DNA of 64,000 nucleotides from Marinomonas fungiae. Its GTDB lineage: Bacteria; Pseudomonadota; Gammaproteobacteria; Pseudomonadales; Marinomonadaceae. The stretch lies in the NCBI RefSeq assembly GCF_001418205.1, contig NZ_LIQF01000009.1:62001-126000 (forward strand), given 5' to 3'. The position numbers and the translations under genes were made by a program. The notes beneath the pieces were generated by a model. The model was not told where the DNA came from. It made no database searches and saw only the letters and a list, made by a program, of their open reading frames with translations. Positions 23,906 through 32,897 of this stretch are shown here, piece by piece (the first letter of the stretch is position 1; each line of letters begins with the position of its first letter).

Positions 23906-25372
23906 ATGAAAGCGGGTGGAGTTAAGCTTGTCCCCGGTATGATATCGATGGCATTAACCCTAGGTATTTGGTTTGTGGTACCGATTCCAGAAGGCGTGTC
24001 GGCCAACGCATGGCATTTACTGGCACTGTTTGTCGGCACCATCGCTGCCATTATTGGTAAGGTCATGCCAATCGGTGCTATTGCAGTCTTAGCCATCACT
24101 TTGGTGGCATTAACGGGTGTGACCAATGATTCTCCGTCTGGCGCGATAAAAGATGCCTTAAGTGGCTTTTCTAACTCGCTGATTTGGCTAATTGGTATCG
24201 CCATCATCATTTCCCGTGGCCTCTCAAAAACCGGCCTTGGCAATCGGGTCGGTTATTATTTTATTTCCCTGTTTGGTAAGAAAACCGTCGGGATTGGGTA
24301 TGCACTGTCGATCTCGGAATTGATTATTGCCCCCGTGACGCCGAGCAATACGGCCCGAGGTGGCGGTGTGATTCATCCGATTATGAAATCCATCGCCAGC
24401 AGTTTTGGCTCCCATCCAGAAGATGGCACCTCTCGCAAAATCGGTCATTATCTTGCGTTGGTAAATTATCATATCAACCCCATTACCTCGGCCATGTTTA
24501 TCACCGCAACTGCGCCCAACCCACTGATAGTGCAGTTTATTGCCGATGCAACAGGCGCTGACATCCACATTACTTGGGGCATGTGGGCCTTGGCTGCACT
24601 GTTACCAGGCTTAGTGTGTATCGCATTGGTTCCACTGGTGGTATATCTCGTTTATCCGCCGGAAATCAAAAACACTCCGGATGCTAAGGTATTTGCCAAA
24701 GCTAAGCTTGCTGACATGGGTCCTATGTCGTTCGACGAAAAAATCATGGTGTTTGTGTTTGCCCTACTACTGCTGCTTTGGGCTGGCCTTCCAGCGATGC
24801 TGCTGGGTTCTGGCTTTGCGGTAAATACCACCGCCGTGGCATTTCTTGGCTTATCGATTCTACTGATCACTGGGGTGTTGAGCTGGGAAGATGTGCTAAA
24901 AGAGAAGTCTGCTTGGGACACGGTCATTTGGTTCTCGGCTCTGGTGATGATGGCGACCTTCCTTAATAAGCTCGGTTTAGTCGCTTGGTTCTCTTCTGTG
25001 GTGGAAGGCAATATTGCTCAGCTCGGTTTTGATTGGCCGATTTCAGTGCTGATTTTGGTGGCGATTTACTTCTATGCCCATTACTTCTTTGCCAGCACCA
25101 CTGCCCACATTACGGCGATGTTCGCTGCATTTTATGCGGCGGGCTTAGCATTAGGTGCTCCACCTTTGTACCTTGGTTTGCTGCTCGCGGGCGCCTCCTC
25201 TTTGATGATGTCTTTGACCCACTATGCCACCGGCACCTCACCGATTATTTTTGGCTCAGGCTATGTCTCCATGGAAAACTGGTGGCAAATGGGCTTTATC
25301 ATGAGTGTTGTGAACTTAGCGGTTTGGGGCATTGTTGGTGGTTTATGGTGGAAAGTGCTGGGATTTTGGTAA
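23906..25372 (+). CDS. DASS-family anion:sodium symporter (di/tricarboxylate type)
   Basis: Inner-membrane transporter of 488 aa with about 12-14 hydrophobic segments. The DASS family shows in the first SNT-type motif PVTPSNTARGGGVIHP (about residues 148-163) and the second half with TTAHITAMFAAFYAAG and LTHYATGTSPI. These resemble CitT/2-oxoglutarate-malate translocators. The substrate is probably a dicarboxylate or sulfonate-like anion, not resolvable here. An AAGGAG ribosome site stands before the ATG. Monocistronic, with a terminator at 25477-25510. Confidence 0.92.
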   Translation: MKAGGVKLVPGMISMALTLGIWFVVPIPEGVSANAWHLLALFVGTIAAIIGKVMPIGAIAVLAITLVALTGVTNDSPSGAIKDALSGFSNSLIWLIGIAIIISRGLSKTGLGNRVGYYFISLFGKKTVGIGYALSISELIIAPVTPSNTARGGGVIHPIMKSIASSFGSHPEDGTSRKIGHYLALVNYHINPITSAMFITATAPNPLIVQFIADATGADIHITWGMWALAALLPGLVCIALVPLVVYLVYPPEIKNTPDAKVFAKAKLADMGPMSFDEKIMVFVFALLLLLWAGLPAMLLGSGFAVNTTAVAFLGLSILLITGVLSWEDVLKEKSAWDTVIWFSALVMMATFLNKLGLVAWFSSVVEGNIAQLGFDWPISVLILVAIYFYAHYFFASTTAHITAMFAAFYAAGLALGAPPLYLGLLLAGASSLMMSLTHYATGTSPIIFGSGYVSMENWWQMGFIMSVVNLAVWGIVGGLWWKVLGFW

Positions 25373-25476
25373 ACCAAAACCAAGCTTTATTTAGTAACGC
25401 TTTTAGAAAAGATAAAGCCCTAAACTGATCTAACTAGAAGCAATTGTACGTAAGCCAATGACATCAAACTGCTATA

Positions 25477-25510
25477 CAAAAGCTGCCTCTTTGAGACAGC
25501 TTTTCTTTTG
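25477..25510 (+). terminator. Rho-independent terminator after DASS transporter
   Basis: AAAAGCTG-C-CTC-TTT-GAG-A-CAGCTTTT hairpin followed by CTTTT, about 105 bases beyond the stop. Confidence 0.85.
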
Positions 25511-25605
25511 GCTAAAAGATCTTCACTTTTGTTGCTACAAATAGACTAGTGAGCCACGTAGAATAGCGGCCAAACTTTGAACCTTTTACTGAATAAGCGA
25601 AGCTC

Positions 25606-27096
25606 ATGACTCAAACACTTACCGGTGCAACCGCTGACACCTTAAGCACACCTAAGATCGCCGTGGTTGGCGCAGGTGTCGCGGGTTCAACCATTGCGTT
25701 ACGGTTAGCGGAACTAGGCATCGACACCACACTAATTGAACGTGGACCGAGCTTAGTTAATGGCCCGCCGTTCTGCCACTTGCACGCAGGCGGCAACCTG
25801 TATCGTGAAATTTCCGATCAACAATGTTTGACGCTGTTACAGCAGTCCATTGATACGGTAAAGGTGTATCCGCAAAGCATTAATATTCGTCCAACCCTAT
25901 TAGCAGTCCCTAAGTCTGATCGTAGCGAGCCACAGGATTTATTAACACGCTTAGAAAAACTGCGCGCGCATTACCAAGCCTTAGTGGATCAAGACGCCAG
26001 CAATGAAGTATTGGGCAAACCGGCGGATTACTTTCGTTTCTACGAGCGCAGTGAGATCGAATTTTTAGCACAACGGGAACTTCCGGAGCACGCACAATGC
26101 GATGAGGATTGGCTGGTCGCATTTGCCAAGCAAACCAATCTCGACACACTCAAATTCCCGCTCGTAATGGTGCAAGAATACGGTTTGTCCGCGTTTCGTT
26201 GGGCGGCCATCGCCAACCTTGCTATTGAACGCTTAGACGCCTGTCAGCTAAAAACCAACACCAGTGTGGTGGATATTCGACCTTGTGCCAGTAGTAAGCG
26301 TTGGCAAGTCTGTACCCAGCCTACTGCTACTACAGATAGCAACACGCTTGAAGTGGCCGAATACGATTACGTGGTCAACGCCTGTGGTTTTAAGAGTGGT
26401 GAGCTGGACGATATGGTCGAAGCCAAGCGCCAGCGAATGGTGGAGTTTAAAGCGTCGTTCGTCACCTATTGGCCGGAATGCCAAGGATTGTGGCCCGAAG
26501 TGGTGTTTCATGGCGAGCGTGGCACACCGCAAGGCATGGCGCAACTAACGCCCTACCCTGGCGGTTACTTTCAGCTGCATGGCATGACTCAAGCCATTAC
26601 TCTATTCAAAGATGGCTTAGTGACCAGTTGTGAACAAAGCTCTCAGCCGAAGCTTGCCCCACACTTCCTGCAGAAGATAGATGGTGAGTGGCCAGAGCAA
26701 CTGGTGCATGAACGTACCGAAGGTAATATTGCGCACATCGCGCAATTTATTCCCAACTTTATCACCGCAAAAACTGCGTCCAAGCCATTGTTTGGGGCGC
26801 AACAAATCCCAGGAGAAGACCCAGATCTACGTGCGGCGGACGTCTCTTTTGGTCGACAAGGTTATGCTCGCGCGGAAATCGTCAAAGCGTCTTCAGCACT
26901 GGCGACCGCGGACGCCATTCTAAAAGACTTGCTCGATTCAGGCATCGTGCAATCGCAGCTGGCTAAGCAGCATTTGCATGATCACTATTTCCCCGTAACA
27001 CAACAATGTCAAAGCGAAGAAGTCACAGCACAAGCAGAACAATTCGCCCGAGATCGTCAATACCCAGATGCGTTAGCACGCGTATTTCAAGACTAA
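25606..27096 (+). CDS. FAD-dependent oxidoreductase (DAO-like)
   Basis: Flavoprotein of 496 aa with an N-terminal Rossmann loop GAGVAGSTIALRLAE and a following ERGP motif for the adenosine ribose, then an FCHLHAGGNLYREI segment. A second glycine-containing strand (YVVNACGFKSGEL) closes the FAD site. The C-terminal part contains DVSFGRQGYARAEIVKASSA. It is probably a cytoplasmic oxidase or dehydrogenase of the DAO superfamily; the substrate cannot be named. Stands alone between two terminators. Confidence 0.8.
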   Translation: MTQTLTGATADTLSTPKIAVVGAGVAGSTIALRLAELGIDTTLIERGPSLVNGPPFCHLHAGGNLYREISDQQCLTLLQQSIDTVKVYPQSINIRPTLLAVPKSDRSEPQDLLTRLEKLRAHYQALVDQDASNEVLGKPADYFRFYERSEIEFLAQRELPEHAQCDEDWLVAFAKQTNLDTLKFPLVMVQEYGLSAFRWAAIANLAIERLDACQLKTNTSVVDIRPCASSKRWQVCTQPTATTDSNTLEVAEYDYVVNACGFKSGELDDMVEAKRQRMVEFKASFVTYWPECQGLWPEVVFHGERGTPQGMAQLTPYPGGYFQLHGMTQAITLFKDGLVTSCEQSSQPKLAPHFLQKIDGEWPEQLVHERTEGNIAHIAQFIPNFITAKTASKPLFGAQQIPGEDPDLRAADVSFGRQGYARAEIVKASSALATADAILKDLLDSGIVQSQLAKQHLHDHYFPVTQQCQSEEVTAQAEQFARDRQYPDALARVFQD

Positions 27097-27100
27097 ATAG

Positions 27101-27136
27101 AAAAGGCTTGGTGATCAAATCGCCAAGCCTTTTTTA
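27101..27136 (+). terminator. Rho-independent terminator after FAD oxidoreductase
   Basis: AAAAGGCTTGGTGAT-CAA-ATCGCCAAGCCTTTT stem with a six-T tail, five bases past the stop. Confidence 0.93.
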
Positions 27137-27142
27137 GTCTTA

Positions 27143-27157
27143 GGGGTCTGACCCTTT
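27143..27157. repeat. Single-arm copy of the GGGGTCAGA palindrome family
   Basis: GGGGTCTGACCCTTT lies between the terminator and the 3' end of gph. It looks like a left arm joined to a right arm with the centre lost. The full paired element stands on the other side of gph at 27892-27959. Confidence 0.55.
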
Positions 27158-27167
27158 ACTATTTGGG

Positions 27168-27863
27168 TTACGCTAGCGTTTTCAGATCGTCTAGAACGCT
27201 AAGTAGCTCGTTGAAGTGGTCGAACAAATAGTTTGGCTCATAAATGCCTAGATCTTCATCGTAGTTGTAGCCGTAACTGACACCAATACTGTCCATTTTG
27301 GCCGCTTTCGCAGCTAAAATGTCATTTTTTGAATCGCCAATCATGACACAGTCAGCGATCTCGGCATTCATCATGGCACAAGCAGTGAACAACGGCAGTG
27401 GATTCGGCTTACGCTCCGGTAACGAATCGCCCCCTAGGGAAAATTCGAACACGCCTGACAAGCCTAACCCCTCAAGCATAGGCTCAATAAACTTCTCAGG
27501 CTTGTTGGTAATAATCGCCAGACGATAGCCGCGCTCTTTAAGCGCTAACAAGGTTTCCTTAACCTCTGGGTACAGCACCGTTTGCTTACAAACCCCTGCA
27601 GCATAAAACTCTAAGAACGCCGCTAATGCTTGATCCACCAACGCTTGAGGCAAATTAGGGTCGATTTCTTTTGAGCCACTTAGTCCACGGGAAATCAGTG
27701 CCAACGCACCATTACCAACCCAGTTACGCACCGTTGCTTCTGGAAACGGTTCACGGCCTAAATGTTCTAAGGTTTGGTTAACGGCAGCAGCCAAATCCGG
27801 CGCACTGTCAACCAGTGTGCCATCCAAATCAAATAGCAATACGCGCTTATCTTCTAATCTCAC
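27168..27863 (-). CDS. gph: Phosphoglycolate phosphatase
   Basis: HAD-superfamily hydrolase that removes phosphate from 2-phosphoglycolate formed in DNA repair and metabolism. Motif I is LLFDLDGTLVDSAPDLA (nucleophile Asp11, acid/base Asp13), motif II is IITNKPEK, and motif III/IV is MIGDSKNDILAAKAA. The helical cap domain lies between. Length of 231 aa is close to that of Gph proteins. The DSAPDL start is typical of Gph and separates it from other HAD phosphatases. The gene is bracketed by copies of a GGGGTCAGA palindrome on both sides. Confidence 0.92.
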   Translation of the reverse strand: MRLEDKRVLLFDLDGTLVDSAPDLAAAVNQTLEHLGREPFPEATVRNWVGNGALALISRGLSGSKEIDPNLPQALVDQALAAFLEFYAAGVCKQTVLYPEVKETLLALKERGYRLAIITNKPEKFIEPMLEGLGLSGVFEFSLGGDSLPERKPNPLPLFTACAMMNAEIADCVMIGDSKNDILAAKAAKMDSIGVSYGYNYDEDLGIYEPNYLFDHFNELLSVLDDLKTLA

Positions 27864-27891
27864 GGTTCACTTCTCTCGATCTTTTACACTC

Positions 27892-27959
27892 AGGGGTCAG
27901 ATCCCTTTTCTAGAAATGCTTTAAATTTTTCTAGCCATCACTAAAGGGATCTGACCCCT
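27892..27959. repeat. Paired palindromic (REP/MITE-like) element upstream of gph
   Basis: Arms AGGGGTCAGATCCCTTT (27892-27908) and AAAGGGATCTGACCCCT (27943-27959) are perfect inverted repeats around a 34-base centre that contains a second inverted repeat, CTAGAAA/TTTCTAG. It begins 29 bases upstream of the gph start. Same arm family as at 54826-54902 and 55047-55123, with a different centre. No transposase gene nearby. Confidence 0.9.
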
Positions 27960-28018
27960 TCTATATGTGGCATATTCTTAGCTTGGAATGCAGATCAACT
28001 ATACTATTGGTTCGTTGC

Positions 28019-28108
28019 TTAAGACCATGTATTAAGGGCGCACTTTAGCTGCGCTAAACTGATCGGCTTACCAATAAAATCGCACATGCCTACGTCTAAA
28101 CAGCTTTT
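28019..28108 (-). pseudogene. Detached C-terminal end of the hybrid-kinase receiver domain
   Basis: Directly after the kinase stop codon TAA (28109-28111) the same frame continues for 29 codons to a second stop at 28019-28021. It reads KSCLDVGMCDFIGKPISLAQ and then LKCALNTWS, the normal end of a receiver domain, including the conserved Lys of GKP. This is the original gene end, separated by one nonsense codon. Confidence 0.9.
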
Positions 28109-29596
28109 TTAGTCTTCTTCCAATACATTTGCCGTGAGCGCGATAATGGGCACCTCACGATAGTTGTCCATCTGTTTGATCTCAATAGTGGCTTGAAGCC
28201 CATCTTTAATGGGCATTTGCATATCCATAAAGATGAGGTCAAAGTGCCCTGCTTTGCACAAGGTAATGGCTTGCTCACCATTTTCTGCGACGGTGATGAC
28301 CCCAACACCTAGCTGGTTAAGAAATCCGCTAAGCACAAGTTGATTGGTCTTATTATCCTCGGCGATCAATACTGATACATGCGAATAATCAACCCGCTCA
28401 GGCCCATTACCTAGAGTCCGTATGGGTGTCGCAGGCTGTTCGACAACGCATTCATTCGTCTCAATAGCAAAAAAGAACTTCGATCCTTTTGCAATTTCGC
28501 TTTCTACTTTGAGCTCAGATCCCATCAGGGTGAGTAACTTGCTGGCGATGGTCAACCCAAGCCCTGTTCCACCAAATTTTCTCGTAATAGACGTGTCTGC
28601 TTGTGAAAACGCTTCAAACAGTTTTTCGACATTTTCTTGCTGGATGCCCATCCCTGTATCCGTGACACTGAACACAATACTAACCCTTTCAGCCAGTCCT
28701 TTAGTGACCTGTGCAGCCAGCGTGACTTCGCCTTGATCAGTGAACTTTATTGCATTGCCGAGCAAATTAATCAGTACTTGCTTGATTCTTGTCTCATCCC
28801 CCATGAAGACAAGATCTCCCCTATCAAACTGGCTTTGAGTCGATAAGATAACCCCTTTAGAAACAGCCACCCCCTTAAATAACAGCTCAAGTTCTTTCAA
28901 TAACTTACTCAACACTATTGGGTGATTTTCTAACTCAACTTTATCGGCTTCGATCTTACTTAAGTCCAAAATATCATTAATAATGACCAGCAAGCTTTGC
29001 CCAGATGAGAGGATAATATCGAGCATTTCCTGTTGTGTTTCATCTAAATCCGTATTCGATAACTGTGCCGCCATGCCTAATATGCCGTTCATTGGCGTAC
29101 GAATCTCATGACTCATATTCGCCAAGAACTCCGACTTTACTTTAGACGTGCGCTCAGCCGCTTGCGCTTGTTCACTTAAGCGAGAATTTTCTTCCTCACG
29201 TTGCTTGAGTACGGCAACAGACATTTGCAGAGCGGCAGAACGAAGCAGCTCATCGCTACTTTCACACATGGAAGGATGCACTTGAGACACGATGCTCGTA
29301 CTACGTGCCATGCGAACAATATTCCCTGAGGCACTGACCTCTTGTTCGACGACAACTGTTTGCCGGTTATTAATGTACTCTAAAGTATTGACGCTACCAG
29401 CACGGTCTACCCATGATAAGTCCAGTGCACGCTCAGGTAGCAAACAGGCGTCATAAATGTCTCTGACACTCATACCAACGGCTAGAATCGGTGCCGCATC
29501 GGCAAACTCATCGGCAAAGCCTTCAGACCAGTCGAGCAAACGCTTTTGAGCATCGAACACGGCAAAACTACGGCTGAAGGATCGCTGTTTATCCAT
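28109..29596 (-). CDS. Hybrid sensor histidine kinase, receiver domain truncated by in-frame stop
   Basis: Cytoplasmic hybrid kinase of 495 aa: a PAS-like N-terminal region (about 1-125), coiled-coil linker, HisKA with [10 protein letters not shown] (phosphoryl His163), an HATPase domain with N box (NLLGNAIKF), G1 (DTGMGI) and G2 (GGTGLGLTI), then a receiver domain with DMQMP (Asp458). No transmembrane segment. The frame stops in the receiver at LTANVLEED, whereas the same frame goes on with a perfect receiver end for 29 more codons. As annotated, the protein keeps kinase and acceptor Asp but lacks beta5-alpha5 with the conserved Lys, so the receiver probably does not fold or switch normally. 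It follows the MetE-like gene by 10 bases and is cotranscribed with it. Confidence 0.9.
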   Translation of the reverse strand: MDKQRSFSRSFAVFDAQKRLLDWSEGFADEFADAAPILAVGMSVRDIYDACLLPERALDLSWVDRAGSVNTLEYINNRQTVVVEQEVSASGNIVRMARSTSIVSQVHPSMCESSDELLRSAALQMSVAVLKQREEENSRLSEQAQAAERTSKVKSEFLANMSHEIRTPMNGILGMAAQLSNTDLDETQQEMLDIILSSGQSLLVIINDILDLSKIEADKVELENHPIVLSKLLKELELLFKGVAVSKGVILSTQSQFDRGDLVFMGDETRIKQVLINLLGNAIKFTDQGEVTLAAQVTKGLAERVSIVFSVTDTGMGIQQENVEKLFEAFSQADTSITRKFGGTGLGLTIASKLLTLMGSELKVESEIAKGSKFFFAIETNECVVEQPATPIRTLGNGPERVDYSHVSVLIAEDNKTNQLVLSGFLNQLGVGVITVAENGEQAITLCKAGHFDLIFMDMQMPIKDGLQATIEIKQMDNYREVPIIALTANVLEED

Positions 29597-29606
29597 GAAA
29601 CATTCC

Positions 29607-30680
29607 TTATTGATGCGTTAATTGTTCCGCGGCCATGGCGGTTCCTAACACACGCGCACGAATTTTAGCGAAAGCCGTTTCACGCGTAGTAGAGACGTCA
29701 TCACAAAAAGGTGAAAAGCCACAATCATCTGTGGTGCCTAGCTGTTCCAAGGGAATATAACGTGCCGCCAGTAAAACCCGCTGGCAAACCTCTTCCGGAG
29801 TTTCAATGTGAGGATCGATGACATCAATAACACCGATAAAGGCACGTTGATTCGGTTTTAAATAACGCGCCACGATCTTTAAGGAGCGCTCTGGGTTGGT
29901 TTCTCCCGCCATGGCAATGTAAAAGTTGCCTGCTTTCAGCTCAAATAGACTCGGCAAAAGCTCGGCGTAATCGACGTCTGCACTGTGGGTCGAGTCGTGA
30001 TCCGCGCCGGGGCATGTATGGATGCCAATCAGGGCTCGCTCTGCTTCGCTAAAGCGTTCCAATACTCGATTATTAAGCTCAATAAAGGCATTCAATAAGC
30101 TACCACTTGGGTCGAGCTTGATGGCCAGACGCCCTTCCGTAAAATCAATTTGTACTTTATAGGCGCCCGCCTCAAAACAGCCACGAATTTCTTTTTCCTG
30201 CTCATCGACTAAGTCATTTAAAAAGTCTTCACGGCTATAATCCGCTAGGCTTTCTGCTGGGTACAATAAACTTAGAGCGGAAATAGAGATAATAGACTGT
30301 TTAATCGGAAGATCGGTGAAACGTTTAGCAACATCGAACGTTTTGTATGCGTTGAGTATAAAACGAAACGGGCCCGCCGTAAGACGCGGTAAACGTCGAA
30401 CGTGACCATCTTGAAAGGGAATTTCGAAACCATCGGGGGCGAAATTCTTACCCCCCTCGACAGAATAGGTGACAAAACTGTGCGACTTGCGTTGCTCTCC
30501 ATCGCTTAGAATCGGTGAACCAGTCGCTGCAAAAGCGTGAATGGTCTCTTCAATCGCTTCTTCATAGAGGGCCTCCATTGCCACAGAGTCAATCTTACCT
30601 TCATCAAACTGTCGCTGCGCCTGCATTAACTCAGGTGATCTTGGGATGCTTCCAATGGCTTCCGTAGGTATCAACATCAT
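29607..30680 (-). CDS. MetE C-terminal-like methyltransferase (cobalamin-independent methionine synthase family)
   Basis: TIM-barrel protein of 357 aa related to the C-terminal half of MetE. It starts [15 protein letters not shown], has the [10 protein letters not shown] and [14 protein letters not shown] segments, and contains zinc-ligand-like residues in [12 protein letters not shown] (His, Cys) and in the late [11 protein letters not shown] (Cys). The MetE N-terminal half is missing, as in many stand-alone homologues that act with other methyl donors or on other thiols. The real substrate is unknown. It forms an operon with the hybrid histidine kinase. Start is one of two adjacent Met codons. 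Confidence 0.85.
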   Translation of the reverse strand: MMLIPTEAIGSIPRSPELMQAQRQFDEGKIDSVAMEALYEEAIEETIHAFAATGSPILSDGEQRKSHSFVTYSVEGGKNFAPDGFEIPFQDGHVRRLPRLTAGPFRFILNAYKTFDVAKRFTDLPIKQSIISISALSLLYPAESLADYSREDFLNDLVDEQEKEIRGCFEAGAYKVQIDFTEGRLAIKLDPSGSLLNAFIELNNRVLERFSEAERALIGIHTCPGADHDSTHSADVDYAELLPSLFELKAGNFYIAMAGETNPERSLKIVARYLKPNQRAFIGVIDVIDPHIETPEEVCQRVLLAARYIPLEQLGTTDDCGFSPFCDDVSTTRETAFAKIRARVLGTAMAAEQLTHQ

Positions 30681-30857
30681 TGCTTAACTCCTTTCTCAAA
30701 TACTCAAGCAATATCCTAACTGCTTTGCTAACTAGCAGTTTAGACCATTCTCCCGTTATGGAAAAAGAAACCAGCCTTCATACTGCAGCAGTCTGTAGAA
30801 TTTGAGCTTAAATGGAAGCAGATCGAATGAGCAGCGCTTAAGAAAACAGAACACAAC

Positions 30858-31661
30858 TCACTTTGGGGGCTCGTTCAACAGCGCTTCGATGATCCGTTGC
30901 AGTTGCGCACGAATGTCTGGCCGTTTCTTAGCATCAAGTTGATAGTGCTGCTGCGCCGCCTTATCTAAGTCCAGATAGGTGGCTTGAGAGAGTTCTAATT
31001 GGATCGCATGAATCCCCTGCTCGGGTTGACCAAAGTGGCGGGTAATATAACCCCCTTTAAAACGGCCATTGCTGACTTGGCTGAAACGACTTTCGACCAC
31101 ACCTGTTACCGCATCAAGTAAAGCGGCGCCGCAGGCATTACCATCGTTTGTGCCCCAGTTAAAGTCAGGCAAGGTCCCCTCAAATAGCATGGGGACTTGA
31201 GCAGGAATGGAGTGGGCATCAAACAGGATCGCGTAGCCGAACTTATCCTTTAGTCGCGCCAATTCCTGTGCAATGGTGTGATGATAAGGCGCCCAAATGT
31301 GCTCTTTGCACCAGTGACGATGCTCTGCGGTCGGCGTTTGGCCCGCTTTAAATAGAGGCCTCTCGCTGAAAAGAATCTCGGGGAATAAGCCTGTCGTTTT
31401 GCTTTGATACAAGGGCTTATCATCGTAGGGACGATTCAGGTCGATCACATAGCGAGAGTAGTTGGCAGTAATACGGCTGACCTTCAGCTGATCTATGAAG
31501 TCATATAGCTCAGGAATGTACCAGTCCGTATCTGGCAGAGCCGTGGCAGCCTCCGTTAGCCCAGCCGCCACGGCCTGCGTTAACGCTAGCCCCGAATGAG
31601 GCATACTGACCAATAATGGTGAATCGCCTTGAGAAAAGTTGAACGCTGGCACCTTGGTCAT
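30858..31661 (-). CDS. hutG: N-formylglutamate amidohydrolase (deformylase)
   Basis: Last step of the five-step histidine pathway: N-formylglutamate to glutamate and formate. The family is recognised from SMPHSG at the start, LNRPYDDKPLYQ, LFDAHSIPAQVPM and GGYITRHFGQPEQGIHAIQLELSQ (quoted in part), which carries the metal and substrate residues. Length of 267 aa is normal. Its start codon overlaps the hutI stop by four bases (translational coupling). The formimidoylglutamate deiminase hutF, which makes its substrate, is encoded divergently at 37156. Confidence 0.94.
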   Translation of the reverse strand: MTKVPAFNFSQGDSPLLVSMPHSGLALTQAVAAGLTEAATALPDTDWYIPELYDFIDQLKVSRITANYSRYVIDLNRPYDDKPLYQSKTTGLFPEILFSERPLFKAGQTPTAEHRHWCKEHIWAPYHHTIAQELARLKDKFGYAILFDAHSIPAQVPMLFEGTLPDFNWGTNDGNACGAALLDAVTGVVESRFSQVSNGRFKGGYITRHFGQPEQGIHAIQLELSQATYLDLDKAAQQHYQLDAKKRPDIRAQLQRIIEALLNEPPK

Positions 31662-32890
31662 GTTAGCTCTCCGTTGTATACCCGATGTTGTAACAGTTGA
31701 CCGCCAACCCAGTAGCTCAGTTCCCCGGGGCTTGCGACATTCCAGTGGATAAAGTTGGCCTTTTTCCCCACGGCTAACGATCCCACTTGATCCGCTATGC
31801 CTAAGGCTTTCGCGCCATTAAGGGTAGCGCCCGCGAGCGCTTCTTCTGGTGTCATGGCAAATAAAGTACAGGCCATGTTCATCATTAGACGTAACGACAA
31901 CACCGGCGCGGTACCAGGATTGGCATCCGTTGCGATGGCCATGGGCACACCGTGTTTACGAAACAGCTCGATGGGGGGCTTTTGCGTCTCCCGCAATACA
32001 TAAAAAGCCCCAGGTAAGATTACTGCCACAGTGCCCGCCTGCGCCATGGCAATCACATCGGCTTCGGTGACATACTCCAAATGATCTGCCGACAGGGCGT
32101 GATACCCCGCCGCCATGGAAGCGCCACCGAGCGCAGACAGTTGCTCGGCATGCAGTTTAACCGGTAAACCTAATGCCTGAGCCGCCTTGAAGTAACGCTC
32201 CGTCTGCTCGACGCTAAAACCAATGCCCTCACAGAAGGCATCCACCGCATCTGCGAGACCCAGTTGCGCGACCTTGGGCAACAACTCATCACACAGATAA
32301 TCGATGTAATCGTCAGCCCGATCAGCGTATTCCAAAGGCAATGCATGGGCGGCCAAGCAGGTGGTTTTAATATCCACAGAGTGCTTGTCTAACAAGGCTT
32401 TGGCCGCCTGCAACATGGCAATTTCGCTTTGGCTCGTTAAGCCATAGCCCGACTTAATTTCCAGTGTAGTAACGCCGTCGGCCATCAAACTGCGCAAACG
32501 AGGCTCCGCACTGTCCACAAGCTGCGCCACAGTTGCCGCGCGAGTTGCATTGACCGAAGAAAGAATGCCACCACCCGCTTTGGCAATGTCTTGATAACTT
32601 GCCCCATTGAGCCGCATTTCAAATTCGTTGGCACGATTGCCGCCAAATACCAGATGCGTATGACAGTCCACTAAGCCCGGTGTAATCAAACCACCATCCC
32701 ATTCATAGGTATACGCCGCATGATACTGAGGCAGATCTGAAGCAACGCCGAGCCAGACAATTTGACCATTCTTCACGGCGATGGCGCCTTGCTCGATCAG
32801 GTTATAGCGACCATCTTCCATGGTTGCAATATTAGCCCCAAGCCATACGCTGTCCCAATCATGTTGAGTTTCATGCTCTGTCATACTCAT
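31658..32890 (-). CDS. hutI: Imidazolonepropionase
   Basis: Amidohydrolase-fold enzyme that opens the imidazolone ring of imidazolonepropionate to N-formimidoylglutamate. The metal site is visible in VDCHTHLVFGGNRANEFEMR (His-X-His), in KLHAEQLS, and in ATDANPGTAP (Asp). Length of 410 aa is typical. Third gene of the hutUHIG operon; seven bases follow hutH and the stop overlaps hutG. Confidence 0.95.
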   Translation of the reverse strand: MSMTEHETQHDWDSVWLGANIATMEDGRYNLIEQGAIAVKNGQIVWLGVASDLPQYHAAYTYEWDGGLITPGLVDCHTHLVFGGNRANEFEMRLNGASYQDIAKAGGGILSSVNATRAATVAQLVDSAEPRLRSLMADGVTTLEIKSGYGLTSQSEIAMLQAAKALLDKHSVDIKTTCLAAHALPLEYADRADDYIDYLCDELLPKVAQLGLADAVDAFCEGIGFSVEQTERYFKAAQALGLPVKLHAEQLSALGGASMAAGYHALSADHLEYVTEADVIAMAQAGTVAVILPGAFYVLRETQKPPIELFRKHGVPMAIATDANPGTAPVLSLRLMMNMACTLFAMTPEEALAGATLNGAKALGIADQVGSLAVGKKANFIHWNVASPGELSYWVGGQLLQHRVYNGELT

Positions 32891-32897
32891 CCCCTAC

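Noticed and set aside
30718-30740. AACTGCT/AGCAGTT hairpin upstream of the MetE-like gene as hut terminator
   Set aside because: Only seven pairs, no T-run on the minus strand, and it is placed 118 bases past the hutG stop.
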